A stretch of DNA of 64,000 bases from JAFMDF01 sp965277445 (GTDB taxonomy: Bacteria; Bacteroidota; Bacteroidia; Chitinophagales; Saprospiraceae). The position numbers were made by a program, and so were the translations under genes. Below are positions 9,874 to 19,260 of this stretch, in pieces. Location: positions 1,054,001 through 1,118,000 of the forward strand of contig CBDICY010000050.1 of the NCBI GenBank assembly GCA_965277445.1, written 5' to 3'. Positions within the stretch are counted from its first letter, which is position 1. Each line of letters starts with the position of its first letter. The notes under the pieces were generated by a model that searched no databases, was not told the origin of the DNA, and was given only the letters and a program-made list of their open reading frames with translations.

Positions 9874-10650
9874 ATGGCCCCACAAGCAACCAACATCGAC
9901 GAAGTTATTGAGATATTAGAAGGTATCATACAGACTTCCATAAAAAACAAAGACCCTTTAGGCTATTTCGCTGCACTCTACAAAAAAGTAACTGAATCTG
10001 TTAAAACAGGGATTCAAGAAGAAAAATTTGAGGATAATGAGCGAACGGAAAAACTAGATGTCATTTTTGCCAATAGATACATCAAAGCCTATTTTGATTA
10101 TCAAGAAAAAAAAGAAGTAACGGCTTCTTGGCTCAAAGCTTTTAAAATGGGGGGAAAATTTTGGCCGATTGTCTTGCAGCATTTATTAATCGGAATGAAT
10201 GCCCATATCAATCTAGATTTAGGAATAGCTGCAGCAGCAGTTTCTAAAGGGCAAGATATTGATGATTTGCAAAATGATTTTAATAAAATAAATGAGGTTT
10301 TAGCCGCCTTAGTAACAGAAGTACAGGATGATTTAGCAGCAATTTGGCCACGATTGGTCTGGATTTTAAAGAAGACAAAAAAGATAGATGATTTTTTAGT
10401 GAATTTTAGTATGAAAATTGCTAGAGATCAAGCTTGGGCTTTTGCTAAAAGTATAGCTAACAAAAGTGGAGGTGAATTGGCGAACGCCATCCAAGAAAAA
10501 GATACCGCAGTCGCTAAATTAGACAGAATAATTGATCCTCCTGGTTTTATTGAAGTGCTTGTTTTTGGTATTATTCGATTAGGCGAACGAGGAAATGTTG
10601 CTAAACGAATTGCTCAGTTAAATAAGAAAATCATTAAAGCTACCACTTAG
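9874..10650 (+). CDS. DUF5995 family protein
   Basis: 258 residues, soluble and mostly helical. The recognisable core is QHLLIGMNAHINLDLGIAAA, typical of DUF5995, followed by WPRLVWIL. The conserved His and Asn residues in that core look like a metal- or ligand-binding site, but no function is established. It is a separate transcription unit downstream of DUF3999 (64-base gap). Confidence 0.75.
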   Translation: MAPQATNIDEVIEILEGIIQTSIKNKDPLGYFAALYKKVTESVKTGIQEEKFEDNERTEKLDVIFANRYIKAYFDYQEKKEVTASWLKAFKMGGKFWPIVLQHLLIGMNAHINLDLGIAAAAVSKGQDIDDLQNDFNKINEVLAALVTEVQDDLAAIWPRLVWILKKTKKIDDFLVNFSMKIARDQAWAFAKSIANKSGGELANAIQEKDTAVAKLDRIIDPPGFIEVLVFGIIRLGERGNVAKRIAQLNKKIIKATT

Positions 10651-10729
10651 AAATAATCCTTACTCTTTAGTTTGAATAGGCTGTTTTATCAAAAAAATCG
10701 TAGTTTCGCCAAGATAAAACATTCAACAT

Positions 10730-11875
10730 ATGAAAGTCAAATTCTTTATTTTCCTAGTCTTACCAATTTTTAGTTTTTTTGCTTGCGGAGAAGTTACATC
10801 CACCCAAAAAGAAACAACCCCTATCAAATCAGAATCCAGCCTCCAAACCATGATAGGTCAAATGATTATGGTTGGTACAAGAGGCATGACTATTGAAGAA
10901 GTCAGCCCACAATTTAAAGCACAGATAAAAACAGGCAAAATAGGCGGCGTTATATTATTCGATTATGATGTGGTCAAAAAAGTAGCCTATCGAAATATTC
11001 AATCACCCGCACAAGTCAAAGCCTTAATTACGGGATTACAAAAAGACGCTCCTACTCCACTCTTTATGGCAGTTGACCAAGAAGGTGGGCGAGTAAATCG
11101 CTTAAAGTCCAAATATGGTTTTCCTACTAGTGTTTCTGCACAATATTTAGGTACTTTAGACAATATTGATTCTACCGCTTTTTATGCCAATCGTACGGCG
11201 ACTACTTGCCGTGAACTAGGTTTTAATGTCAATTTTGCGCCAGCAGTAGATGTCAATTTTAATCCAGAAAGCCCTGCCATTGGTAAAATTGAACGAAGTT
11301 TTTCTGCTGATCCAGCCATGGTGATCAAGCATGCGGGTATATTAATTGAAGCACAACATAATAAAGGGGTTTTATCCACCTTAAAGCATTTCCCTGGACA
11401 TGGAAGTGCACAAGCAGATTCGCATTATGGGGTAACAGATGTAACCAATTATTGGCAAGAAAACGAACTCATTCCTTTTGAAAAATTGGGTCAATCAACC
11501 AATAACGTAGCCATTATGACCGCTCATGTTGCCAACCAAAATTTAGATGCGGATTATCCTGCGACCCTTTCTAAAAAAATCATCACGGGCATTTTGCGAG
11601 AAAAGTTAGGCTTTCAAGGTTTGGTTTTCTCAGATGATATGCAAATGAAAGCGGTAAATGCGCAATTTGGATTTGAAACACTTTTAGAGAAGTCGATTAA
11701 TGCAGGGGTGGATGTATTGGTTTTTGGTAATAATTTGGAGTATGATGAAATGATTCCGACAAAGGCTATTGAAGCGATTACTAAGATGGTGGAAAAAGGG
11801 GCAATTTCTAAGGAGCGAATTCAAGAGTCTTATGATAGGATTAAGCAAATGAAACGTCAATTAGTCTTAAAATAG
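10730..11875 (+). CDS. GH3 beta-N-acetylhexosaminidase (NagZ-like), lipoprotein
   Basis: 381 residues. A lipobox ends FFACG. A single GH3 TIM barrel has the NagZ-type signature KHFPGHGSAQADSHYG (general acid/base His-Asp) and the nucleophile loop FSDDMQMKA. NagZ-like enzymes remove beta-GlcNAc from muropeptides or chitin fragments. The lipobox suggests periplasmic or outer-membrane location, as is usual in Bacteroidota. Length is normal for the single-domain form. Confidence 0.88.
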   Translation: MKVKFFIFLVLPIFSFFACGEVTSTQKETTPIKSESSLQTMIGQMIMVGTRGMTIEEVSPQFKAQIKTGKIGGVILFDYDVVKKVAYRNIQSPAQVKALITGLQKDAPTPLFMAVDQEGGRVNRLKSKYGFPTSVSAQYLGTLDNIDSTAFYANRTATTCRELGFNVNFAPAVDVNFNPESPAIGKIERSFSADPAMVIKHAGILIEAQHNKGVLSTLKHFPGHGSAQADSHYGVTDVTNYWQENELIPFEKLGQSTNNVAIMTAHVANQNLDADYPATLSKKIITGILREKLGFQGLVFSDDMQMKAVNAQFGFETLLEKSINAGVDVLVFGNNLEYDEMIPTKAIEAITKMVEKGAISKERIQESYDRIKQMKRQLVLK

Positions 11876-11914
11876 CATCTATCAAGATAATGCTTCAAAG
11901 CAAAATCGAATCCA

Positions 11915-12562
11915 ATGCTATCTAAAAGTACCTTTCTAAAATATTCGTTGCCATTATTACTCTTCTTTTCCTGTCAACAAGAGCAAGTTATCCAATTAAA
12001 ATCGACATATACTGGCTTTTACGCAGAAACAAAATGGACGTTCTTCTTTTTCACAAATAATGATTATCAATTAAAATTTGAAGGGCATATAGGAAATAGC
12101 TTAAGAAAAGGTAGATATTTTATTTGTGACAGTACAATTGTATTATTAAATGATACAGAATATTTCGGGGAATTTGAAACCAAAAGATTAAAAATTATAG
12201 ATAATAATTGCTTGAGAGACTTCTGGAATAATTATTACTGCGACACCCAAGAAAATTATGCAAAAATTTATAAAGAGAAATTTCATGAAACATTATCGAA
12301 TATTGCTATCATAGAAGATTTCCATCTTTTTAAAAAGGCGCGCAAAAAAGCTATAAAAAACGATAGTTTAGTTGATCTTAGGCTCAGATTTGAAGGCATC
12401 AAAATAGTAAATAGAGAAGAAGTCTTTGAATATGTTTTAAAATCTTGGCTTCCTGAATATCGTCGTTATCAAATTCATGAAAGGGTATATATAAAACCAA
12501 ATCCAATTCGATTTTATGAAACGAGAGATGGTAAATTAGTACAAATTAAGGATAATGAATAA
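11915..12562 (+). CDS. Putative lipoprotein, unknown function
   Basis: 215 residues beginning MLSKSTFLKY with lipobox LFFSCQQ. The rest is hydrophilic, rich in aromatic and basic residues, with no motif I recognise. It starts 39 bases after the GH3 gene, so co-transcription is possible. The next region begins with another lipoprotein start that has decayed. Confidence 0.65.
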   Translation: MLSKSTFLKYSLPLLLFFSCQQEQVIQLKSTYTGFYAETKWTFFFFTNNDYQLKFEGHIGNSLRKGRYFICDSTIVLLNDTEYFGEFETKRLKIIDNNCLRDFWNNYYCDTQENYAKIYKEKFHETLSNIAIIEDFHLFKKARKKAIKNDSLVDLRLRFEGIKIVNREEVFEYVLKSWLPEYRRYQIHERVYIKPNPIRFYETRDGKLVQIKDNE

Positions 12563-12611
12563 ACACCACATTGCATCATAAAAGCATCTGCTAAAACAAA
12601 GCTTTAATAAA

Positions 12612-13118
12612 ATGAAAAACCAACTCCTTTATCTGCTATTCCTTATTTATTGCATGTCAACAAGAAAAACCAGTATCGGATTCTTTAACTAAAAAGGTTG
12701 ACCAGTTAGCCAATCGTTATTTAGCATTGGGGCGATTTAGTGGAACTATATTGATCGACATCCTGTGAGTGAAGAAATGGCTAAAAGCATTGAGGCGATT
12801 TACCGTAAAGAATCTTACGAACTCCCTTTATTTAGACAACCTGTTACTATCGACTCTAAGTTATATGTCAATTATGAAGGGACTTATGAAGTAAATCCTA
12901 ATTTTCAATTTGAAGTCATTCAAAGAAAGGATAGTTTATTTACCGTAATGAATGGGCAAGTAACTCATTTAATCCCTCAATCCGCTAATCAATTTTATTA
13001 TCAGGACTTCGATCCAGCCATTCGATTTGTTCAAGATAGCAATGCCGTGTTTTCACAAGTAATCTTATATAATGGCTTTACAGATGGGCAAATAGTACCT
13101 AAAAAAACCGAAAGATAG
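12612..13118 (+). pseudogene. Serine hydrolase (beta-lactamase-like) remnant with internal deletion
   Basis: ATG 12612 starts MKNQLLYLLFLIYC and shifts frame within the signal peptide. The neighbouring frame continues as ACQQEKPVSDSLTKKVDQ and LANRYLALGRFSGTILI, the usual start of Bacteroidota class-C beta-lactamase-like lipoproteins. A third frame from about 12750 (HPVSEEMAKSIEAIYRKE onward) supplies the C-terminal domain (YVNYEGTYEVNPNFQFEV, ending VPKKTER). The catalytic core with SxxK and YxN, normally about 300 residues, is missing. Two frame breaks plus the deletion make it non-functional. Residues from 12765 could still be read as a 117-aa fragment. Confidence 0.7.
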
Positions 13119-13139
13119 TCAGAGGACCAAATTTCGGTT
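13100..13139 (-). terminator. Rho-independent terminator for the small membrane protein gene
   Basis: AACCGAAA (13106-13113) pairs with TTTCGGTT (13132-13139). On the minus strand the stem is followed by a run of T. It lies 40 bases after the stop of the gene at 13181-13414 and supports that gene's strand. Confidence 0.6.
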
Positions 13140-13180
13140 CTAAAGTGCTTTATAAAAAACACTCCGTTTATTGAGAGAAT

Positions 13181-13414
13181 CTAAGCGGCTTTTTGAATGA
13201 CATTTTTTTGATTAAATGCCACTAATTTAGTATTCACTTTCACCTTCGGAGTCCATTCAAATTTAATGCCCAAAATAGCAGTTATAAAAATGGGTAAGGC
13301 AATAAATATTAAAGGAACAACACTTGTAGTTAATGCAAGACCAGCAACCAACATCATTAAAAAGAAACGCATGGTTACGGTAGCTATTGTGGCTTCAAAT
13401 AATTTAACTTTCAT
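13181..13414 (-). CDS. Small two-helix membrane protein
   Basis: 77 residues. Two adjacent hydrophobic segments (FFLMMLVAGLALTTSVVPL and IFIALPIFITAILGI) are followed by a basic C-terminus. Strand choice rests on the hydrophobic pattern and the minus-strand terminator just after it. The overlapping plus-strand frame lacks support. Family not recognised. Confidence 0.6.
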   Translation of the reverse strand: MKVKLFEATIATVTMRFFLMMLVAGLALTTSVVPLIFIALPIFITAILGIKFEWTPKVKVNTKLVAFNQKNVIQKAA

Positions 13415-13545
13415 GGTTCTTATTTTTTTGAGTGAACAAATATTTTCTTTGTTTTTACACTACAAAGATGTATTATTTTTTCGCTCAAAAAAATGACCTT
13501 ACTCATTCATTAAAGTGATTATCATCACCATAACGTTGCTTCTAC

Positions 13546-15780
13546 CTACTCCATTCTAGTCACCATATCCACCCCACTAATATTCTTTAGCGATTTAACG
13601 ACCAAACCTAATTGTGCGGTATCTTTTACTTGCAAACTAATCTGACATTCATAAATTCCTTCATTACTGGCGATTTGAAAAGAACGAATATTCAATCCCA
13701 AATCAGAAGAAATCATGTGTGTAATCGCTTCTATAACTCCAATGCCGGTATCTACCCCTGTAATGACTAAAGTAGCCGCAAAATTAGTCGCACTTACACT
13801 ATCCCAATCGGCTCTTAAAATTCGATAACCATATTTAGCAGCTAGGTTGGTTGCATTGGGGCAATTAGACCGATGAATTTTCAGTCCGTTAGTACTTAAA
13901 TAAGCAAAAACGGCATCCCCTGGTACAGGATGACAGCAAGTGGCAAAAGCGTAATCTAGATTATCGGCAGGTTCTCCGTTAATATGCAAACCAGACCTCG
14001 GAAGAGTAAGGTCTATTGGTTTGGTCGCAGCACCCGACTTTTCTGGTAATTTATCTTCTTTAACGACGATTAACTTTAATTTTCCGCCTTCTACCGTAAA
14101 GTTTTTAAGTAATTCTGTTGGATTCAGTTTCTCCTTTGAAATATCAAAATACAAGTCAACGTGTGATTTATATTTCAAAAACTTGGCAAATATTTCAATA
14201 TTCGATTCTACAAAATCAGCTTTAATATTCTTAAATTTCCGTTCCAAAGTTTCTCTACCAAGCTGCCCTTCTTTCTTCCGTTCCTCTTTCATGGCAGAAC
14301 GAATCTTGTTACGAGCCTTACCCGTTGCTACCATTTTCAACCAACTCTCCGATGGTTTTTGGCTTTTGTTTGTCGTAATATGTACTTGGTCACCATTTTT
14401 CAAGACATGTCCCATCGGTACTAACTTATTATTGACTTTGATCGCCGTTGCATGATACCCCACGTCGGAATGAATGCTAAAAGCAAAATCTAATGCCGTT
14501 CCTCCTTTGGGTAAGACCCGCATATCCCCTTTTGGCGTATAGACATAAACTTCTTCGTTGAATAGATTAGTTTTGAAATCATTCAAAAAGTCAATGGCAT
14601 CCATCGAAGAATTATCCAAAATTTCTCGAACATTATTCAACCAAGCATCATATACATTGGGTGATTTAGAGACTTTTTTGTATTTCCAATGCGCCGCAAA
14701 TCCACGTTCTGCAATATCATCCATGCGTTCACTCCTAATCTGTACTTCCACAAAGCGACCTTTAGGACCAACGACCGTAGTGTGCAAAGATTCATATCCA
14801 TTCGCCTTTGGGACGGTCACCCAATCTTTTAGTCGTTCTGGAATTGGTAAGTAAACATCCGTAATAATAGAATAGACTTGCCAACAAATGGATTTTTCTT
14901 TACTTGGTGGTACATCTACAATAATTCGAACAGCAAATAAATCATATATTTCTTCAAAAGGGACTTTTTTCGTTTTCAATTTGTTCCAAATCGAATAGAT
15001 TGATTTGGGTCGCCCAGTCGTTCGATAAGGAATCATGTTTTCTTTTAATTCCTTTTCTAATGGCTCAATGAATTCTTTAATATAGCGATTTCTTTCTTTT
15101 TTAGTCGCCTGTAGTTTTTGGGAAATATCTGCGTAAACATCTCGATTGGTGATTTTCATCGAGAGGTCTTCAAATTCCGTCTTCATTTTGTATAGACCCA
15201 ATCGGTGTGCTAATGGGCTATAAATAAAAGTAGTTTCCGCCGCTATTTTAACTTGTTTATGCGGTGGCATAGCACCCAAAGTCCGCATATTATGCAAACG
15301 GTCCGCCATTTTTATTAAAACCACCCGCACATCTACTGTTAAAGTCGATAATACTTTTTTGAAATTTTCTGCTTGTGGACTTTCTACATCCAGACTATCT
15401 TCGCTCTTAAAATCTAATTTTGTTAAACCATTGACAATTAACGCTACTCGTTCCCCAAACTGTTCTTTTAGTTCGTTTAAAGAAACTGGCGTATCTTCTA
15501 CTACATCGTGTAATAATGCGCAAATAACCGCAGTTGCGCCTAAGCCAATTTCTGCGGTACAAATACGAGCCACTTCAATCGGATGCAAGACATAAGGTTC
15601 TCCAGTTTTTCGACGTTGCGTTTTATGTGCATCCACCGATAGTTCATAAGCTGCCCGAATATTTACCTTATCCGTTTTATCTATTTTGGTTTTAATAGAA
15701 CGCAGAAGGTTTCGGTAAGCTCTCGTAATGAGTCTTTTATCTTGTTCTTCTCTAGTCTCTTTTATCAATGTTTCACTCAT
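13546..15780 (-). CDS. spoT: Bifunctional (p)ppGpp synthetase/hydrolase (RelA/SpoT)
   Basis: 744 residues, full length for a long RSH enzyme. In order: HD hydrolase domain (HKTQRRKTGEPYVLHPIEVA, HDVVEDT; an intact HD suggests hydrolysis), synthetase domain (TGRPKSIYSIWNKL, VPKANGYESLHTTV), TGS domain (VYTPKGDMRVLPKGGTALDF), a Cys-containing zinc-finger-like region (FATCCHPVPGDAVF) and a C-terminal ACT domain. It makes and degrades (p)ppGpp in response to starvation. Presence of both HD and synthetase motifs makes it the single bifunctional (Rel/SpoT) type. It is divergent from the tRNA/tig region. Confidence 0.95.
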   Translation of the reverse strand: MSETLIKETREEQDKRLITRAYRNLLRSIKTKIDKTDKVNIRAAYELSVDAHKTQRRKTGEPYVLHPIEVARICTAEIGLGATAVICALLHDVVEDTPVSLNELKEQFGERVALIVNGLTKLDFKSEDSLDVESPQAENFKKVLSTLTVDVRVVLIKMADRLHNMRTLGAMPPHKQVKIAAETTFIYSPLAHRLGLYKMKTEFEDLSMKITNRDVYADISQKLQATKKERNRYIKEFIEPLEKELKENMIPYRTTGRPKSIYSIWNKLKTKKVPFEEIYDLFAVRIIVDVPPSKEKSICWQVYSIITDVYLPIPERLKDWVTVPKANGYESLHTTVVGPKGRFVEVQIRSERMDDIAERGFAAHWKYKKVSKSPNVYDAWLNNVREILDNSSMDAIDFLNDFKTNLFNEEVYVYTPKGDMRVLPKGGTALDFAFSIHSDVGYHATAIKVNNKLVPMGHVLKNGDQVHITTNKSQKPSESWLKMVATGKARNKIRSAMKEERKKEGQLGRETLERKFKNIKADFVESNIEIFAKFLKYKSHVDLYFDISKEKLNPTELLKNFTVEGGKLKLIVVKEDKLPEKSGAATKPIDLTLPRSGLHINGEPADNLDYAFATCCHPVPGDAVFAYLSTNGLKIHRSNCPNATNLAAKYGYRILRADWDSVSATNFAATLVITGVDTGIGVIEAITHMISSDLGLNIRSFQIASNEGIYECQISLQVKDTAQLGLVVKSLKNISGVDMVTRME

Positions 15781-16269
15781 TACACTTTGTATTTTGGCGG
15801 TTAATTATCCGCTATTTTCCTTATTAAAAAGTAGTTAAATCGGGTTGCGAGATGCGGGTTGCGAGTTCAAAATTGCAAATAGTTGTTATTTAAAATAATC
15901 TAAGTTGTGGAAAAATCCAAATAGCTATATTGTTTTATAATTATATTGTTAAAACGATCAAAAATGTTGATTCAAGTTAGATTTCAATATAGAACAATAT
16001 AGCCCTTTAACAAGACAACAATTTAACACAACTTTGATTAAATAGTAAACACAACTTCTATCCAACTCGCAACACATAATCCGCAACTAGTCTATTTTAA
16101 ATCAATATTCTTCATCTCGTTCTATTAGTAAGTGACTCCTAAACCACTAATATTACTTACAAAACTATAAAAAAAAGACACTTGCTGCCTGACTATTGTC
16201 ATAATTTTGAAATTTAAAAATATAGTTATTTTTTTATCAGAAATCCTTACATGTTTTTAAAAAAGGTTT
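15781..16269. other. Intergenic region with GTTGCGAGT/CAACTCGC word repeats
   Basis: No gene is visible. Near 15841-15875 the words cgggttgcgag and gggttgcgagttc repeat, and at 16063-16092 the complements aactcgcaac and ccgcaact appear, so the two ends can pair over about 200 bases. Between them lies an A/T-rich stretch with palindromic ATATTGT-type sequence. Confidence 0.45.
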
Positions 16270-16277
16270 TATCTTTG
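16270..16277 (+). promoter_or_regulatory. Putative -7 box of the tRNA-Leu promoter
   Basis: TATCTTTG matches the Bacteroidota sigma-A -7 consensus TAnnTTTG. It lies about 94 bases before the tRNA. A clear -33 TTTG is not visible, so this is tentative. Confidence 0.45.
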
Positions 16278-16370
16278 CACTCGCTTTGGAAAAAGCAGTA
16301 TATTTATACATTTTTTAATGATTAAATATAAAGTAAGCTGAAATGTTTATAAATTTCAGTCATTACAAAT

Positions 16371-16455
16371 GCGGGTGTGGTGAAATTGGTAGACACGCTA
16401 GACTTAGGATCTAGTGCTTCACGGCTTGGGGGTTCGAGTCCCTCCACCCGCACCA
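16371..16455 (+). tRNA. tRNA-Leu (anticodon TAG)
   Basis: Acceptor arms GCGGGTG and CACCCGC pair. The D-arm contains TGGTAGAC. The anticodon stem CTAGA/TCTAG holds loop CTTAGGA with anticodon TAG. A class II variable arm is present (TGCTTCACGGCTT), and the T-arm reads GGGGGTTCGAGTCCCTC. Discriminator A is followed by an encoded CCA (16453-16455). It is a complete 85-nt gene. Confidence 0.97.
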
Positions 16456-16464
16456 GACAAAAAG

Positions 16465-16494
16465 AATCTGACTTTCGAGTCGGATTTTTTTTTT
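16465..16494 (+). terminator. Rho-independent terminator after tRNA-Leu
   Basis: AATCTGACT and AGTCGGATT arms around a TTCG tetraloop (16465-16486) run into a T tract to 16494. Confidence 0.9.
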
Positions 16495-16704
16495 GATTCT
16501 TACAAAAACAAGGTTATTAAAAGAAATTGAAAATTGAGTAGGGCCAAGAATAAAATTCAAAATGCTTGTCAAGCAATTATTTTAGTATTTTAAAAGTGTC
16601 AATTCACTTTTCTTTGTTCTTAAAAAATAGTAGTAACAACAAATGTTTCAAGGTTGATTGCTTCTTATTAATAACCAATCAACTAATCATTAGCATTTAT
16701 TTTT

Positions 16705-16797
16705 AGGAGGAATACCTCTATGGATCTCAACTCCAATAAATGCTACTTAATATCATTACCATGCCAACCATTGTCAGAGAAGACCATGACAATATGA
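16705..16797 (+). promoter_or_regulatory. Shine-Dalgarno plus 25-codon leader ORF overlapping tig start
   Basis: AGGAGG at 16705-16710 sits 9 bases before ATG 16720, which opens a 25-codon frame (MDLNSNKCYLISLPC..., stop TGA at 16795-16797). This frame overlaps the first 12 codons of tig in another frame. Strong Shine-Dalgarno sites are uncommon in Bacteroidota, so the leader may couple or regulate tig translation. It could also be chance. Confidence 0.35.
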
Positions 16798-18221
16798 ATG
16801 CAACCATTACTTTAAGCATTCCTGTCTCCGATTACCAACCAACATTTAAAGCAAAATTGAACGAGTACAAAAAGACAGCCCACATGAAGGGGTTTAGAAA
16901 AGGGAAAACGCCTTTTTCTGTGATCCGAAAAATGTACGGTAAAGGCACTTTGGTAGATTTAATCAATAAAATGGTTGGGGAAGAATTGGACAAATACATC
17001 AAGGAAGAAAATCTTGATTTATTAGGTCACCCAATTCCTGCTGAAGATCAAGCAAATTATGAATTTGACACTAAAGATTTAGAAGACTTTAATTTCAAAT
17101 TTGATATCGGTATAGCGCCAGCCTTTGAGGTCACCGGCTTAGACGGAACGACTTTTGATTACCATGATGCTATTATTCCTGATGCAATGGTAGAAGGAGA
17201 CTTGGCAAATGCGCAAAAGCAGTTAGGTACACAAGGCCCTGTAGAAGATGAAATTCAAGAAGAAGATGTCATCAAGATTCAAGCAGATGAGTTGTTACCA
17301 GAAGGCGGCATCAAAGAAAATGGCTTTGCGAATGAATTTTCTGTAGGTTATAATTTATTGACCGACGAAGGGAAAGCTGCATTTGCAGGAAAGAAAAAAG
17401 GAGATTTGGTACAATTTGATATCTTCAACTTAGAGGAAGGTAGAGACGAAGATTTTGTGAGAAAATATTTCTTAGATGTAAACGAAGATGCAGAAGACAA
17501 TCCAGAAATTGGCAAGATGTTCCAAGGCTTGATTACGGAAGTAACGCGAGTGATTCCAGCAGAGATGAATCAAGAATTCTTTGATAAGTACATGGGACCA
17601 GGCAAAGTAAGTTCAGAAGAAGAACTTATGGACGAGTTGAAGAAGCGTACTAAAATGTATTTTGATAGACAAGCAGATTCTTTCTTATTTAGAGACATCA
17701 AAGAGCATTTAGAAAAAGAGAACGAATTAGCATTTCCGCAAGAATTCTTAAAGCGATGGATGGTAGCTAGTGGCAATTTACCAAAAGGTAAAACGGCAGA
17801 CGAAGAAATCGGAAATTTAACCGAAGGCTTAACATGGACTTTGATTAGAGGGAAATTAGCTAAGCGATTTGAAATCACCGTCAACGAAGCGGAAATCAAG
17901 CAAAGATTAAGAATGCAATTAATCCAAATGTTTGGTGGACAAGATTTTGGGGCAATGTTGGATGATTACGTGAACAAGATGTATGAAGAAGAGCAGCAAT
18001 ATCATAATGCTTATACTCAAGTTTTGTCTGATAAATTGTTTACTTCCATGAAAGAAGTCGTTACTTTAAATAAAGTGGAGATTACGACCGAGGAATTAGA
18101 AAAATTAGTCGCAGCAGAAAATGCTAAAAACCAACTGCCAGCACCAGAACCTGTGACAGAGGAAGCAGCAGTAGAAACAGCAGAAGAAGGTATTGAAGAA
18201 GCGGAGGTTGTAGAAGAGTAA
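16761..18221 (+). CDS. tig: Trigger factor
   Basis: About 486 residues from ATG 16761 (MPTIVREDHDNMNATI). An ATG at 16740 would add seven residues without family similarity. The N-terminal ribosome-binding domain carries the signature GFRKGKTPFSVIRKMYG. A divergent middle PPIase-like domain (residues about 150-250) and a long helical C-terminal chaperone domain follow, and the tail is acidic (PEPVTEEAAVETAEEG). The protein binds nascent chains at the ribosome exit. It stands upstream of clpP and clpX, the classic tig-clpP-clpX order. Confidence 0.93.
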   Translation: MPTIVREDHDNMNATITLSIPVSDYQPTFKAKLNEYKKTAHMKGFRKGKTPFSVIRKMYGKGTLVDLINKMVGEELDKYIKEENLDLLGHPIPAEDQANYEFDTKDLEDFNFKFDIGIAPAFEVTGLDGTTFDYHDAIIPDAMVEGDLANAQKQLGTQGPVEDEIQEEDVIKIQADELLPEGGIKENGFANEFSVGYNLLTDEGKAAFAGKKKGDLVQFDIFNLEEGRDEDFVRKYFLDVNEDAEDNPEIGKMFQGLITEVTRVIPAEMNQEFFDKYMGPGKVSSEEELMDELKKRTKMYFDRQADSFLFRDIKEHLEKENELAFPQEFLKRWMVASGNLPKGKTADEEIGNLTEGLTWTLIRGKLAKRFEITVNEAEIKQRLRMQLIQMFGGQDFGAMLDDYVNKMYEEEQQYHNAYTQVLSDKLFTSMKEVVTLNKVEITTEELEKLVAAENAKNQLPAPEPVTEEAAVETAEEGIEEAEVVEE

Positions 18222-18392
18222 AATCAGTTATCCGTTTACTTAGTTCAACAGATAACAGATAACCGAAAACTGACAACCGAAATAAATTTTAAGTCTGATT
18301 GAAACTAAAACGAGTTATTTTGTTATAAATAAGCGTAAAGTTAATTTTAATCAGCTTTTGTATAGTATTTAGAATAAGAAATGAGAAAAAAC

Positions 18393-18400
18393 TAAATTTG
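18393..18400 (+). promoter_or_regulatory. Putative -7 box upstream of clpP
   Basis: TAAATTTG matches TAnnTTTG exactly and lies 53 bases before the clpP start. No -33 box at ideal spacing is obvious. It suggests that clpP has its own promoter besides read-through from tig. Confidence 0.4.
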
Positions 18401-18453
18401 TAGTTTTAAAATTTCAATTTCACTAAAACTATCAAATCTCAAACCAATAGATT

Positions 18454-19152
18454 ATGGATATGGATTTTCAAAAAGAATTCAGAAAGTTTGCCGTTAAAGA
18501 CCGAGGAGTTGGCGGTATTCATGTTGATAAATATGCCGAAATTAGTGCACAAGCTTTTCAAAACAGTTTGACACCTTATATCATTGAAGAACGAAGAATG
18601 AATGCAACAGTACTAGATGTATTCTCTCGTTTAATGATGGATAGAATTTTATTTCTAGGCACAGATGTTAATTTCCAAGTAGCGAATATTTTAACCGCAC
18701 AGTTATTATTTTTGGAATCAGTTGATCCAAAAAGAGATGTGCAGTTATTCATCAATAGCCCAGGAGGGTCTGTGATTGATGGCATGGGCATCTATGATGT
18801 CATGCAATACATCAGCCCGGATGTAGCGACTATCTGTACTGGTTTAGCAGCTTCTATGGGAGCTGTTTTATTATCAGCAGGTGCTGCGGGTAAGCGTTCT
18901 GCTTTACCACATGCAAGAGTCATGATTCACCAATTATCTGGCGGCATGCGAGGTACCTTTAGTGACATGGAAATCAACTATAACTTGTCTAAGCAATTAA
19001 GACATGAATTATATACGATTTTAGCGACACATTGTGGAAAAACCTTTGAAGAAATTGAAAAAGGTTCAGATAGAGATAACTGGATGAAAGCGCCAATCGC
19101 TAAAGAATTTGGTTTAATTGACGAAGTATTGACAAGAGAACAAGCAAGTTAA
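18454..19152 (+). CDS. clpP: ATP-dependent Clp protease proteolytic subunit
   Basis: 232 residues, family length with a slightly long N-terminus. The catalytic triad is visible: Ser134 in AASMGAV, His159 in MIHQ, and an Asp in the SDRDNW region near residue 208. The oxyanion segment FINSPGGSV is intact. ClpP forms tetradecameric barrels and works with ClpX encoded next. The 108-base gap to clpX is filled by a hairpin-forming repeat. Confidence 0.96.
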   Translation: MDMDFQKEFRKFAVKDRGVGGIHVDKYAEISAQAFQNSLTPYIIEERRMNATVLDVFSRLMMDRILFLGTDVNFQVANILTAQLLFLESVDPKRDVQLFINSPGGSVIDGMGIYDVMQYISPDVATICTGLAASMGAVLLSAGAAGKRSALPHARVMIHQLSGGMRGTFSDMEINYNLSKQLRHELYTILATHCGKTFEEIEKGSDRDNWMKAPIAKEFGLIDEVLTREQAS

Positions 19153-19160
19153 ATAGGTTT

Positions 19161-19248
19161 AGAGGTGTAAAGGTGTAGAGGTACAAAGGTATAGAGGATA
19201 AACCCCTTTGTACCTTTATACCTTTATACCTTTGTACCTTTACACCCC
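19161..19248. repeat. Imperfect palindrome of AGGTGTAAAGGT-like words between clpP and clpX
   Basis: The left arm (19161-19197) repeats AGGTGTA, AAGGTGT, AGGTACA and AAGGTAT. The right arm (19203-19248) is its complement with CCTTTGTA and CCTTTATA units. The centre is about ATAAA. The whole can fold into a long hairpin in the transcript. It is not a clean terminator, since no T tract follows. Confidence 0.75.
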
Positions 19249-19260
19249 AAACAAAACAAT

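Noticed and set aside
13266..13496. Plus-strand 76-codon frame
   Set aside because: It is antisense to the more plausible two-helix protein that has a terminator on its own strand.
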